Of a stretch of 64,000 nt of DNA, positions 8,595-17,117 are shown one piece after another. A model generated the notes under the pieces. It saw nothing but the letters and a program-made list of their open reading frames with translations, did not search any database and was not told the DNA's origin. Source of the stretch: Alphaproteobacteria bacterium US3C007 (GTDB lineage Bacteria > Pseudomonadota > Alphaproteobacteria > Rhodobacterales > Rhodobacteraceae). The stretch is taken from NCBI GenBank assembly GCA_034423775.1, contig CP139918.1, positions 2,914,001-2,978,000 of the forward strand. Reading direction: 5' to 3'. The position numbers and the translations under genes were made by a program. The number at the start of each line of letters is the position of its first letter. Position 1 is the first letter of the stretch.

Positions 8595-9457
8595 GTGTGT
8601 TCCTTTTTCAGATAGCTGATTACTGAGGCCATATCGCGGTTGGCATAGCCGTTTTGGCTGGCCTGATTCAAAATACCTAAGTTCAATTCTGCTTGCGGCA
8701 TTTGAACATCCAAGCTCCGCGCCAAGCGTGTGGCAAGATCGACATCCTTGGCTGCTAAGCCAACGGTGAACGTAACTTGATGCGCCCGCTCATCCAAATA
8801 AAGTGGTTTGCGATAGCGTAACATGGGCGCGCAAGCAGCCGAAGATTCCAACGCTTCATAAGCCAAGGGAAGCTCAATACCTGCGGCTTGGGCGAGGTTA
8901 AGCGATTCTGCGGCGGCCTGATTCAAGCTGTGTATCACCGAATTGATCGCAAGCTTCATCGTCGCACCTGCAGATTGCTTGCCAAGGATGATCGTTTTTT
9001 CGCCCAAAGCGTCAAAAATTGGCAACAAAGGCTGCGCTATTTCCTCTGACCCACCCACCATAATCATCAATTTGCCCGCTTGAGCGGCATGGGTGGCGCC
9101 GGAAACCGGCGCGTCTATGATAGCAGCACGGCTTGATTGGCTTTGTAATCGGTTGATCCAATTCGGGCTGACAGTGCTCATCTCAATGAACACCATGGCT
9201 TTTTTGCCTTTTAATAAGCCCGCCTCGCCCAGATAGACGTCTTGAGAGGCGGCATCATCGGCAAGCATTGTAATAACGATATCGCAGGTAGAGGCTAAGG
9301 CTTCTGGTGTTTGAGCGATCTGGCACTGCATTTCAGTCGCAAAAGATGCGCTGCGCTCAGGGTTGCGGTTCCAGACTTGAATATCGAAACCAGCATTGAT
9401 CAGATTTTTGGCCATGGGAACGCCCATGCGGCCCAGGCCCGCCATCCCTAATTTCAT
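8591..9457 (-). CDS. Beta-hydroxyacid dehydrogenase family NAD(P)-dependent oxidoreductase
   Basis: A 288-residue enzyme of the 3-hydroxyisobutyrate/tartronate-semialdehyde dehydrogenase family. The N-terminal Rossmann motif is GLGRMGVPMAKNL (7-19), the substrate loop is DAPVSGATHAAQAG, and the catalytic lysine lies in GATMKLAINSV. Such enzymes interconvert 2- or 3-hydroxyacids and the matching semialdehydes. Downstream of an SDR gene (37-bp gap) and overlapping the ThuA gene, it probably acts in the same catabolic route as the divergent importer. The exact substrate cannot be told from sequence. Confidence 0.85.
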   Translation of the reverse strand: MKLGMAGLGRMGVPMAKNLINAGFDIQVWNRNPERSASFATEMQCQIAQTPEALASTCDIVITMLADDAASQDVYLGEAGLLKGKKAMVFIEMSTVSPNWINRLQSQSSRAAIIDAPVSGATHAAQAGKLMIMVGGSEEIAQPLLPIFDALGEKTIILGKQSAGATMKLAINSVIHSLNQAAAESLNLAQAAGIELPLAYEALESSAACAPMLRYRKPLYLDERAHQVTFTVGLAAKDVDLATRLARSLDVQMPQAELNLGILNQASQNGYANRDMASVISYLKKEHT

Positions 9458-9493
9458 AGTCTGCCACTTTCAATTATCGGCTCAACTGCATTT

Positions 9494-10300
9494 TTATTGG
9501 ATGCACCAACCGCCATCGATATGCAGCATTTGACCGGTCATATAATCGCTGTCATGGCTGGCCAAAAATGCCGCTGTGCCTTTTACATCATCGGGGTAGG
9601 AGACGCGTTTGATCACAAGCTCATTATTGGTGATATCTTCGTAAGCTTGCCCCGCCCGCTCTTTGAAGCCAATTTCAACTAAATCTTTGTCAAGCTGTTC
9701 CCAAAGCGGCGTAACAACCACGCCGGGAGCATACCCGTTCACGGTAATATTATGTTCCGCCAACGCGACGGCACCGCAATGCGTTAACGCCAAACATCCG
9801 TATTTTGAAGTGCAATAGACGGTCACATCCACCAAAGGCTTACGGGAGGCAATGCTGCCAACATTGATCAGTTTATATACGTGTTCTTGCGGACCCTGTT
9901 TAATCATTTGGCGCGCTGTTTCTTGCATGCCAAGCCACATCGCCTTTGTGTTGACCGACATGATCATATCCCAATTGTCTTCATCAATATCCATAAAAAA
10001 CCGTGGCTTATTAAGACCTGCGTTGAACAGGCCGATATTGATCATGCCAAAAGCATCCACAGTGGCGGCCACGGCAGCCGCGTTGTCTTCGCGTTTGGTA
10101 ACATCCATTTGAACTGCAATCGCTTTTCCATTGCCGCGCGCATTGATGGTTTCTGCCATTTTATTGGCTAAATCGATGTCTAAATCTCCGAGGCAAACAT
10201 TTGCGCCCTGTTGCGCAAAATGTTCCGCGTTGGTTGCGCCCATGCCGCGTGCTGCGCCGGTAATTAATATGTTTTTTCCTGCTAATCTTTGCGGGTCCAT
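9494..10300 (-). CDS. Short-chain dehydrogenase/reductase
   Basis: A 268-residue classical SDR: cofactor motif TGAARGMG, NAG motif (LFNAGLN), catalytic Ser/Tyr/Lys region ending VYCTSKYG, and C-terminal GQMLHIDGGW. It likely oxidises a secondary alcohol of a sugar-like or polyol substrate with NAD(P). The start at 10300 (MDPQRLAGK) has GGGAGG 9 nt upstream, better than the longer version from 10321. First gene of the leftward operon; its promoter shares the 210-bp intergenic region with the rightward ABC importer. Confidence 0.88.
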   Translation of the reverse strand: MDPQRLAGKNILITGAARGMGATNAEHFAQQGANVCLGDLDIDLANKMAETINARGNGKAIAVQMDVTKREDNAAAVAATVDAFGMINIGLFNAGLNKPRFFMDIDEDNWDMIMSVNTKAMWLGMQETARQMIKQGPQEHVYKLINVGSIASRKPLVDVTVYCTSKYGCLALTHCGAVALAEHNITVNGYAPGVVVTPLWEQLDKDLVEIGFKERAGQAYEDITNNELVIKRVSYPDDVKGTAAFLASHDSDYMTGQMLHIDGGWCIQ

Positions 10301-10336
10301 GGTAAAAGCCTCCCAGTGCACTTTTATTATTTACTA

Positions 10337-10355
10337 ATCGGTTCCAATTACCGAT
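10337..10355. promoter_or_regulatory. Inverted repeat in divergent promoter region, candidate operator 1
   Basis: ATCGGT, 7 nt, ACCGAT: a perfect 6-bp inverted repeat 37 bp upstream of the SDR start. Position and symmetry suit a dimeric regulator controlling the leftward operon. The binding protein is not known; the winged-helix regulator at 15267 is the obvious candidate. Confidence 0.4.
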
Positions 10356-10410
10356 CCATCATTGTCAAAAGATTTCACGGTGCAAAATTCGAATGCATCC
10401 AAAATGAATT

Positions 10411-10435
10411 TAATTGATCCATACTGGACTAATTA
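10411..10435. promoter_or_regulatory. Imperfect palindrome upstream of the ABC importer, candidate operator 2
   Basis: TAATTGATCCA, 3 nt, TGGACTAATTA: an 11-bp palindrome with 9 matching positions, 77 bp upstream of the solute-binding protein start. With 10337-10355 it fills the divergent intergenic region, consistent with coordinated control of both operons. Confidence 0.45.
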
Positions 10436-10511
10436 ATGGTTCTGAATTTTGGCTTTTGGCTGTTGGTTTGAAAGAGCTGCGAAAGTAGCAAAACATTTAG
10501 GGAGGACGAAC

Positions 10512-11537
10512 ATGTCTTATTTGAATAAGGTGGCCGGGGTTGCAGTTGCGGCAAGCGTCGCACTGGGCGGCATGGCCACATCAGTGCTGGCTGCATCCAT
10601 TGTTTCTTTTAACGGACCCGCAGGGGAGGCTTATGTTGGCCGTTTCATTAAAGGGATTAAAGAAACCGCAGCTCTAAAAGGCTTCGATATTAAAGTATAT
10701 GAAAACCAATACAACCAAGCTGAACAGGATCAACAAGTGCAACAGGTTTTGGCAACGGGCCAATTGCCTGATGTGTTCATCTGGTGGCCTTCTGATGCAG
10801 TAGCAGGTTTGGGTTCGCTACGCGCTTTGGCCAAAACCGGCATACCTGTTTTGAAAATAAACCAGCTGCCAAACGAGCAGGACAAACAGTATATTTTTGG
10901 ATATGCAGGTCCAGATGATCGTTTGCGCGCGCGCAATGCCGGTTATATGATGCGTGAAGCAGCGGCAGCGAAAAAAGCAGCGGGTGGGACAGGCTTCAAT
11001 GTTCTTGCCTTGTCATACCCCCATTCTTATGGCGGCTATGGCCTGTCTATCAATGCCTTCAAAGAAGCCATCGCTGGCTCAGATTTGAAAATCATCGGCG
11101 ATGTGGATGAAGGCTTTGGTCAAGCAAATGGCTATAAAGGCGCGGCGAAAATGATCGCGGCGTTGCAAGGGCAAAGTATTGATTTCGTTTATGGAATGGA
11201 TGATGCGATCTTGACAGGCGGTATCAAGGCTTTGGAAGAAGCTGGCATGGTCATGGGCAAAGATGTGATTGCTGTTGGAACGGTCTGTAATGGTGACAAA
11301 CAGCTGATCGAAGAAGGCAAGCAGTTTGGAACAACGCTGCAATCTCCGCTTCATGAAGGGCAATTGGCGATCAAAATGGTAGAAGAATACCTGAACACAG
11401 GTAAATTGGCCAATTACATTAATTTCACGCCAAACCCCTCAGTGACCAAAGATACTATCGAAACGACGGCGCTGCGTGGTTATGATGGTAAGCTCTATAC
11501 AATCGAAGAGCTATGCTCGGGCGCTTGGGCAGACTAA
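10512..11537 (+). CDS. Ribose-type ABC transporter periplasmic substrate-binding protein
   Basis: A 341-residue exported protein. The ATG at 10512 has GGGAGGAC upstream and opens a clear signal peptide (MSYLNKVAGVAVAASVALGG, cleavage likely after SVLA). The mature part starts SIVSFNGPAGEAYVGRFIKGIKE, as in the RbsB/type 1 periplasmic-binding fold (Peripla_BP_4), which usually binds monosaccharides, polyols or similar small polar molecules. First gene of the ABC importer operon; a strong hairpin follows directly, as is common after highly expressed binding-protein genes. Confidence 0.88.
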   Translation: MSYLNKVAGVAVAASVALGGMATSVLAASIVSFNGPAGEAYVGRFIKGIKETAALKGFDIKVYENQYNQAEQDQQVQQVLATGQLPDVFIWWPSDAVAGLGSLRALAKTGIPVLKINQLPNEQDKQYIFGYAGPDDRLRARNAGYMMREAAAAKKAAGGTGFNVLALSYPHSYGGYGLSINAFKEAIAGSDLKIIGDVDEGFGQANGYKGAAKMIAALQGQSIDFVYGMDDAILTGGIKALEEAGMVMGKDVIAVGTVCNGDKQLIEEGKQFGTTLQSPLHEGQLAIKMVEEYLNTGKLANYINFTPNPSVTKDTIETTALRGYDGKLYTIEELCSGAWAD

Positions 11538-11551
11538 CAGCCCCAAAACTG

Positions 11552-11582
11552 TATCTCTGCCGGCAAAAATCCGGCAGAGATA
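11552..11582 (+). terminator. Hairpin between binding-protein and ATPase genes (attenuator or mRNA stabiliser)
   Basis: A perfect 12-bp stem (TATCTCTGCCGG / CCGGCAGAGATA) with a 7-nt loop, 14 bp after the binding-protein stop. Only a weak T-run follows (TCCATTTT), so partial termination or 3'-end protection is likelier than full termination. This arrangement raises binding-protein level over the membrane components. Confidence 0.65.
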
Positions 11583-11605
11583 TCCATTTTAAACGGAATA
11601 AATAA

Positions 11606-13126
11606 ATGACCGCATTATTGAAATTATCCGGTGTTTCACGCTCATTTGGCGCAATTCAGGCCTTAAAGGCTGTTGATTTCGAAATCGGCGCCGGCGAAAT
11701 AATGGGTTTGGTTGGCGAAAACGGGGCCGGCAAATCAACTTTGGTAAAAATCATCAGTGGATTTGACGATGGATATACTGGTGATTTTAGCCTGAACGGG
11801 GAAAGCCAACGGTTTTCAAGCCCCCTTAAAGCTGAGCGGGCAGGGGTCGCCATCGCACAACAAGAGCTGAGCTTGATACCGGCAATGAGCGTGGCTGAAA
11901 ACGTTTTTATTTCTGGAGAGCACGCTCCGATTTTTGCCACCAAAAGCAGTTTGGCGCGCAAAGCAAGCCCGTTTCTTAAAGAGGTTGGGCTTGAAGATGT
12001 AGATCCTTATATACCCGTTGAACGCTTGTCTGTTGGGGAACAGCAATTGGTTGAAGTGGCGCGATTGCTTGCGCAACAGCCGCAGATTTTAATCTTAGAT
12101 GAACCAACGGCGGCGTTGGGAGAAAGCGATTCCATTCGTATTCTTGCGATGGTTCAGCGGTTGGCCCAACGCGGTAAGTCGATTATCTACGTCAGCCACC
12201 GCATGGATGAAATCTTCAAAATTTGTGATCGGATTACCGTCTTGCGCGACGGTCAAAGCCAAGAAGCGCGCACGGCAAAAGAGCTTGATGTGCCCTCCTT
12301 GGTGGAATTGATGTTGGGCCGCGAGCTTGCAAACATGTTTCCTGCCCACCCCGAAATTCTGCGCACAAAGCCCCTGTTGGAGGTTCGCGATGTTTGGCCC
12401 GATGGGACTTTAGAGCCGTTTACCTTCGCCGTATATCCTGGAGAAATCTTGGGCTTGGCGGGGCAGCTTGGATCTGGGTCAGGCGATGTTCTAGCTGCGA
12501 TCTCAGGCGCGCGACAATCGCGCAGCGGGCGCATTATTTATAATGGCGAAAGCTTTCTGGCCAAATCGCCAAAAGAGGCAATCGCCCGCGGCATCGCATA
12601 TTGCTCGGATGATCGAAAACTGGATGGTTTGTTTCTTGGACGTCCGATAATAGAAAACCTGACCTCGCCCGCTTTGGGGGCGATTTCAAAGCGCGGCATA
12701 ATTGATTTGAAAGCCGAACGCGATCTCGCCCTATCAAATGGTACAAAATTTACCGTAGATGTGACCCGGCTTGATAATGAAGCAGGCGTTCTATCCGGGG
12801 GAAATCAGCAAAAAGTCGCATTGGGGAAATGGCTGGCGATCGAGCCTAAAATTATCTTGGTGAATGAGCCGACACGCGGCGTGGATGTGGGTGCCCGCGC
12901 CGAGATTTATGCAAAGCTGCGCGATTTGGCAAATGATGGCGCTGCGGTTGTTTTCGCATCTACGGATATTCAAGAGGTTACCGGTCTGGCAGATCGAGTG
13001 ATTAGTTTTTATCGCGGGATGCAGGTGGGTGAATTGGCGTTAAACGACATCACACCCACCAATGTTTTGCAACAAATAACCCATCCTTTTAGGGATGAAG
13101 ACAAGCAGATAAAGGTGGTGTCCTAA
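11606..13126 (+). CDS. Ribose-type ABC transporter ATPase (two nucleotide-binding domains)
   Basis: A 506-residue RbsA/MglA-like protein with two ABC domains in one chain. The first has Walker A GENGAGKST (37-45), signature LSVGEQQ and Walker B LILDEPTAALG. The second has the usual degenerate Walker A (GQLGSGSGD), signature LSGGNQQKVALGKWL and LVNEPTRGVDVG. It powers import of the solute caught by the upstream binding protein. The stop overlaps the first permease start by one base (TAATG). Confidence 0.93.
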   Translation: MTALLKLSGVSRSFGAIQALKAVDFEIGAGEIMGLVGENGAGKSTLVKIISGFDDGYTGDFSLNGESQRFSSPLKAERAGVAIAQQELSLIPAMSVAENVFISGEHAPIFATKSSLARKASPFLKEVGLEDVDPYIPVERLSVGEQQLVEVARLLAQQPQILILDEPTAALGESDSIRILAMVQRLAQRGKSIIYVSHRMDEIFKICDRITVLRDGQSQEARTAKELDVPSLVELMLGRELANMFPAHPEILRTKPLLEVRDVWPDGTLEPFTFAVYPGEILGLAGQLGSGSGDVLAAISGARQSRSGRIIYNGESFLAKSPKEAIARGIAYCSDDRKLDGLFLGRPIIENLTSPALGAISKRGIIDLKAERDLALSNGTKFTVDVTRLDNEAGVLSGGNQQKVALGKWLAIEPKIILVNEPTRGVDVGARAEIYAKLRDLANDGAAVVFASTDIQEVTGLADRVISFYRGMQVGELALNDITPTNVLQQITHPFRDEDKQIKVVS

Positions 13127-14136
13127 TGCGCAGCGCTTCTCGTGGTATGACCGCAAAGTTTGAGGGTTTGGTTCAGAATTATTCTGGGTTGGTGGTCGCT
13201 CTAGTGGCACTTTTTCTTGTTATCTTCGTTGTTGGCATGGCAACAGCGCCAAACTTTTTGACTGTTTTTAACCTTAAAACAATCGTGAGAGATGCCGCTT
13301 TGGTGGGCATCATGGCGATTGGGTTGACCTTTGTAACTCTATCGGGGAATTTTTTCCTGTTGTCGCTCAAAGAAACCGCTGCGCTTAGCATCATTGCTTT
13401 TGCAACTTCGATGTCGGCAGGCTACGGGTTTGAAATTTCCTTTTTGTTTACAATGGTTATTGCGATTCTGACGGGCAGCGCGCAGGGCGTGCTAATCGGT
13501 CTTGGCGGAAATCCGATTGTTGTGACGCTTGGAGCCGCTGGATTGCTATATGGTCTTGGTGCCTATTGGAGCGACAATCTGGTTGTGTCTTTTCGTCGAC
13601 CGCACGGGGCAGAATGGCTTGGTACAGGATCTTTCTTGGGCCTTCCCAATATAACCATTGCCTTTATTCTCATAGCGATTGTAGCCGAGTTAACTCTAAG
13701 GTTCACAAATTTTGGTCGGCAGGTGTATTTGATTGGTGCCAACCGCGCGGCGGGACGTGCTACGGGGCATGAAAATTTTGGTATGGCTATTAAGACTTGT
13801 ACCATTGCATCAGTCTGCGCGGCTTTTGTGGCCATCGCATTTTCGGCGCAAGTCTCAAGCGCTCAAGTGAATTACTTTTCATCTGAATTTGGGTCGAGCG
13901 GGGATATGACGATTATGGTGATCGCGACGGTCATGGTGGGGGGCAATTCCATTATGGGGGGGTATGGATCAACCATTCGGTCGAGTTTGGGCGCAGTTTT
14001 CATTTCTTCTGTGGATAATATGATGGTGCTGCACGGGTTTAATTCCGGCCCAAGGGTTTTGGCCGTTGGCTTGATGATTGTTTTTTCAATTATGGTGTTT
14101 GCGCTTGTGCGCCGTGGCAGCCGGTCGCAAGAATAG
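13126..14136 (+). CDS. Ribose-type ABC transporter permease 1
   Basis: A 336-residue membrane protein with about eight to ten hydrophobic helices and the RbsC-family segments GIMAIGLTFVTLSGNFFLLS and GGNSIMGGYGSTIRSSLGAVF. Translation is coupled to the ATPase gene. Two different permeases in one operon suggest a heterodimeric channel. Confidence 0.9.
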   Translation: MRSASRGMTAKFEGLVQNYSGLVVALVALFLVIFVVGMATAPNFLTVFNLKTIVRDAALVGIMAIGLTFVTLSGNFFLLSLKETAALSIIAFATSMSAGYGFEISFLFTMVIAILTGSAQGVLIGLGGNPIVVTLGAAGLLYGLGAYWSDNLVVSFRRPHGAEWLGTGSFLGLPNITIAFILIAIVAELTLRFTNFGRQVYLIGANRAAGRATGHENFGMAIKTCTIASVCAAFVAIAFSAQVSSAQVNYFSSEFGSSGDMTIMVIATVMVGGNSIMGGYGSTIRSSLGAVFISSVDNMMVLHGFNSGPRVLAVGLMIVFSIMVFALVRRGSRSQE

Positions 14137-14145
14137 GATAGGCTT

Positions 14146-15183
14146 ATGAAAAATATTAAATATTGGATCGTTAAAAATCCTGATTTGGCGTTTGCAGTCT
14201 TATTGGCGATTTGTGTCTATTCTTATTTCGCGCTGACGAATGAATTCTTCGCCACGCACCGAACCGGCTATGCTATTATGGAACGGTTCGCAGTGTTAGG
14301 CCTTGTGGGGCTGGCACTGACATTGTGCATTATCGCCGGTGAAATTGATTTGTCGATTGGCTCTAACGCGGCCTTGGCTGCGGTTATTGTCGTGCGTTTT
14401 ACAGATAGTTTAGGGGCGGTTACCGCTTTGTTGATTGCCATTCTTATCTCTACGCTTGTGGGCGCTATACAGGGCTATTTTATTGCATATTTGCGGGTAA
14501 GGGCGATCGTTCTGACGGTTGGAACCTTAATGTTATTGCGCGGGGTGGCATTATTTGCGGCGCAAGAGAAGACAGTGATGTTGACTGATTTCCGCGTGCC
14601 CGACTTTATCTCCACCAAAATGTTCCTTTATTTTTCACCTGCCAGTCTTTTGGTGATTGCGATGTTTATCGTTGTCGGTTTGTTTATGACCTTTACCCGC
14701 TATGGCCGCGAGATTTATGCGATCGGCGGGGCGCGCAAAGAAGCCATCGCTGCGGGTATTGATTTGAAACGCCCAATGATCATTGTGTTTGCTATTTCAG
14801 GGTTATGCGCTGGCTTGGGAGGGTGCATCATTGGTTTGCGCTCGGGCACGGCTCAGGCATTGGGTTTACAATATCTTTTACTGGCCGGCACAGTGGCTGC
14901 TTTCATTGGCGGCGTGTCGATTCTTGGCGGCAAAGGCGGCGTTGTCGGGGCAGCGATTGGAACGTTAACGGTTAATTTCTTAAATACAGGATTGGTTTTC
15001 AACGTGACGCCGGCCTTTATGATCCAGCTTTATTTAGGTATTTTATTGATGGTTGTGATCATGTTCCAAACTGGTAGCCGTTTGTTTGAAGGACATGAGA
15101 GGCGCAAGCAATTACTCTCTGACGTTGATATTCGTCGATTGGATTTGCTCGCGCGCAAAAACGCATTTAAGCCTCCGACATAA
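14146..15183 (+). CDS. Ribose-type ABC transporter permease 2
   Basis: A 345-residue membrane protein of the same RbsC family as the upstream gene: LALTLCIIAGEIDLSIGSNAA near the N-terminus and GGVSILGGKGGVVGAAIGTL near the C-terminus. AGGATAGG precedes its ATG, 10 bp after the previous stop. It most likely pairs with permease 1. A 24-bp palindrome begins 5 bp after its stop. Confidence 0.9.
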   Translation: MKNIKYWIVKNPDLAFAVLLAICVYSYFALTNEFFATHRTGYAIMERFAVLGLVGLALTLCIIAGEIDLSIGSNAALAAVIVVRFTDSLGAVTALLIAILISTLVGAIQGYFIAYLRVRAIVLTVGTLMLLRGVALFAAQEKTVMLTDFRVPDFISTKMFLYFSPASLLVIAMFIVVGLFMTFTRYGREIYAIGGARKEAIAAGIDLKRPMIIVFAISGLCAGLGGCIIGLRSGTAQALGLQYLLLAGTVAAFIGGVSILGGKGGVVGAAIGTLTVNFLNTGLVFNVTPAFMIQLYLGILLMVVIMFQTGSRLFEGHERRKQLLSDVDIRRLDLLARKNAFKPPT

Positions 15184-15187
15184 ATAT

Positions 15188-15211
15188 CCAAATTGGATTA
15201 ATCCAATTTGG
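15188..15211. promoter_or_regulatory. Perfect 24-bp palindrome, likely operator of the downstream regulator gene
   Basis: A perfectly self-complementary 24-bp sequence with core TTGGATTAATCCAA and outer CCAAA/TTTGG arms. It lies 56 bp upstream of the regulator start at 15267 and 5 bp after the transporter operon stop. There is no loop, so an operator is likelier than a terminator. Autoregulation by the adjacent winged-helix protein is the simplest reading. Confidence 0.65.
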
Positions 15212-15266
15212 TAATTATACATGGTATCCTGCAGACTAGCTGTAAACGGGAATCTGAGGGTGCGCC

Positions 15267-17075
15267 ATGCCGTCATCAAAATCGACTATTCGCCGCATAA
15301 CATATCCGCGCAGCCGGCATCGCGACGCGCCGGAAGGGCCGTATGAAACAACAGATATCCGGCCAAGATCTGGCGTGGCAAACGCAGAATTGGAAAGCTT
15401 TCTTGATTTTGTTGAGCAATTTGACATGGAAATGGAACGCTCATTGTCTATCAAGAAAGGCTATAGCGAAACACGCATTCTGGGAACGCTTCTACGGGAT
15501 CATCTCTCGGGTAAAACATCTACGACCTCGTCTTTAATCGGTGCCTCTGGAATGAGTTATGGCACGGCCATTCGCGCGGTTGAGGCAATTGAGAAACGGG
15601 GGCTTTTGCTGCGCCGGCCGCGCACATCCAGCGGTAAGTCATTTTCGTTGCATCCGACTGAAAAACTGTTGAGTGAATGGCAAGAATTTGCCAGACGGGC
15701 GCGGGCGGCGTTGCAAAGTACCTGGGGACTCACGGGCTCAAAAGATGCGTCTGATTATTATTTTGGATCCTCTTATTCCACTGGAAAAGTTTTACCCCCG
15801 CCTTCGATAATGAGCGTCAAGCTGCCGCTCAGCGGTAACCTCAGGTTATTGGAACATGCCGATCCGACCTTCATGGCGATGCAGGCCTTAAAGCGACAAT
15901 TTGAAAAAATCTTCGGTTTGTCTATCAAAAGCCGCGCCTTGTCGATTGATCGCTTGCGCGAGGAAATATTAGAAAATGCCAGCCTTGCCAAATCAAGATA
16001 TGATATTGTTGCCTGCGATTTGCCTTGGTTTGGTGAAATGGCTCAAGCGGGCCATTTTCTTCCGTTGGATTCATTTATTAAGGCCGAGCGATTTGACACC
16101 CATGATTTTCATCCCAAAGCTTTGGCCAGCGCCCGCTATAAGGGGGTGCAATATGGTTTGCCGGTTCAAACAACGCCTGAACTCTTGGTCTATCGCAGCG
16201 ATGTGTTTGCGGAGTTTGGCTTAACCCCGCCTCTAACAATTGCCGATACGCTTTCTGCGGCCAAAAAAATCCATTCGCCATTCAAGGGGATGACGGGAAT
16301 GGCCTGGAATGCCGGACGCGGCACACCTTTGGGACATTCCTTTTTATTCGTCATGGCCGCCTTTGGACAACCTGTTTTAAATTTATCTCCTTCTGCAGAT
16401 GGGTTTGACGGAGAGCATGTGGAAGGAGAGAATTTCCGGCCCATGTTTGATTCCGACGCGGCGTGGGAGGCGGCGGAGTATTTCAAAGAACTCATCGATT
16501 ATTCGCCGCGTGGCATTTTAAACATGTCTTGGTTTGACCGCGCGGTTTCATATGCTGAAGGCAATTGCGCCATGGCGCATTGCGCGACGTTGCTCGCACC
16601 ATTATTTGAACTTGATACAGCATCGCCAGCGTTTGAAAAAACAGAATATCTACCGCTGCCGGCAGGCCCAAAGGGACGGTCTATTGCGCCAATCGGAGGA
16701 TACGCGCTGGCCATTCCTGCAAATGTTGACCCAGCGCGGTTTGATCCAATTTGGACAGCTTTGACATCGCTTACATCAGCACAAACCGTCAAACTTTATA
16801 TAGAGAACGGAAGCTTGGTAAGCCCGCGGTTTAGCGTCAGTCAGGACCCTGAAGTTCAAAAGATCTCACCGTTGATTTCGATTGTGGATGAGATGGCGCG
16901 AACTGGGGTTTTGCAAATGTGGCCACGCCCGCCAGTGCCTGAAATTACGCGCTTAATTGCGATGATAGGAGAAGAAATGCATGATGCTTTGCTGGGAGAC
17001 AAAACGCTTGCGACAGCGCTACAAAATTCACAAAACCGTGCCGATCGCCTCATGCGCGAAAACGGGCATTACTGA
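15267..17075 (+). CDS. Transcriptional regulator: winged helix fused to ABC-type solute-binding domain
   Basis: A 602-residue protein without signal peptide. Residues ~60-150 look like a winged helix (LSGKTSTTSSLIGASGMSYGTAIRAVEAIEKRGLLLRRPR). Residues ~180-590 resemble a family 1 extracellular solute-binding protein (ADPTFMAMQALKRQFEKIFG, DIVACDLPWFGEMAQAGHFLPLD, YGLPVQTTPELLVYRSDVF). The binding domain probably senses the substrate or a pathway product in the cytoplasm and controls the flanking operons. It lies between the importer genes and the enzyme genes, behind a perfect palindrome. A start further upstream or downstream is possible because the first 40 residues are basic and low in structure. 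Confidence 0.75.
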   Translation: MPSSKSTIRRITYPRSRHRDAPEGPYETTDIRPRSGVANAELESFLDFVEQFDMEMERSLSIKKGYSETRILGTLLRDHLSGKTSTTSSLIGASGMSYGTAIRAVEAIEKRGLLLRRPRTSSGKSFSLHPTEKLLSEWQEFARRARAALQSTWGLTGSKDASDYYFGSSYSTGKVLPPPSIMSVKLPLSGNLRLLEHADPTFMAMQALKRQFEKIFGLSIKSRALSIDRLREEILENASLAKSRYDIVACDLPWFGEMAQAGHFLPLDSFIKAERFDTHDFHPKALASARYKGVQYGLPVQTTPELLVYRSDVFAEFGLTPPLTIADTLSAAKKIHSPFKGMTGMAWNAGRGTPLGHSFLFVMAAFGQPVLNLSPSADGFDGEHVEGENFRPMFDSDAAWEAAEYFKELIDYSPRGILNMSWFDRAVSYAEGNCAMAHCATLLAPLFELDTASPAFEKTEYLPLPAGPKGRSIAPIGGYALAIPANVDPARFDPIWTALTSLTSAQTVKLYIENGSLVSPRFSVSQDPEVQKISPLISIVDEMARTGVLQMWPRPPVPEITRLIAMIGEEMHDALLGDKTLATALQNSQNRADRLMRENGHY

Positions 17076-17117
17076 TCCCATGAAAATCCAAATTCGAGCT
17101 GCTCGAGGAGATATTAA

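Noticed and set aside
15188..15211. Palindrome as terminator of the transporter operon
   Set aside because: It has no loop and no T-run, and it lies in the promoter region of the regulator gene.
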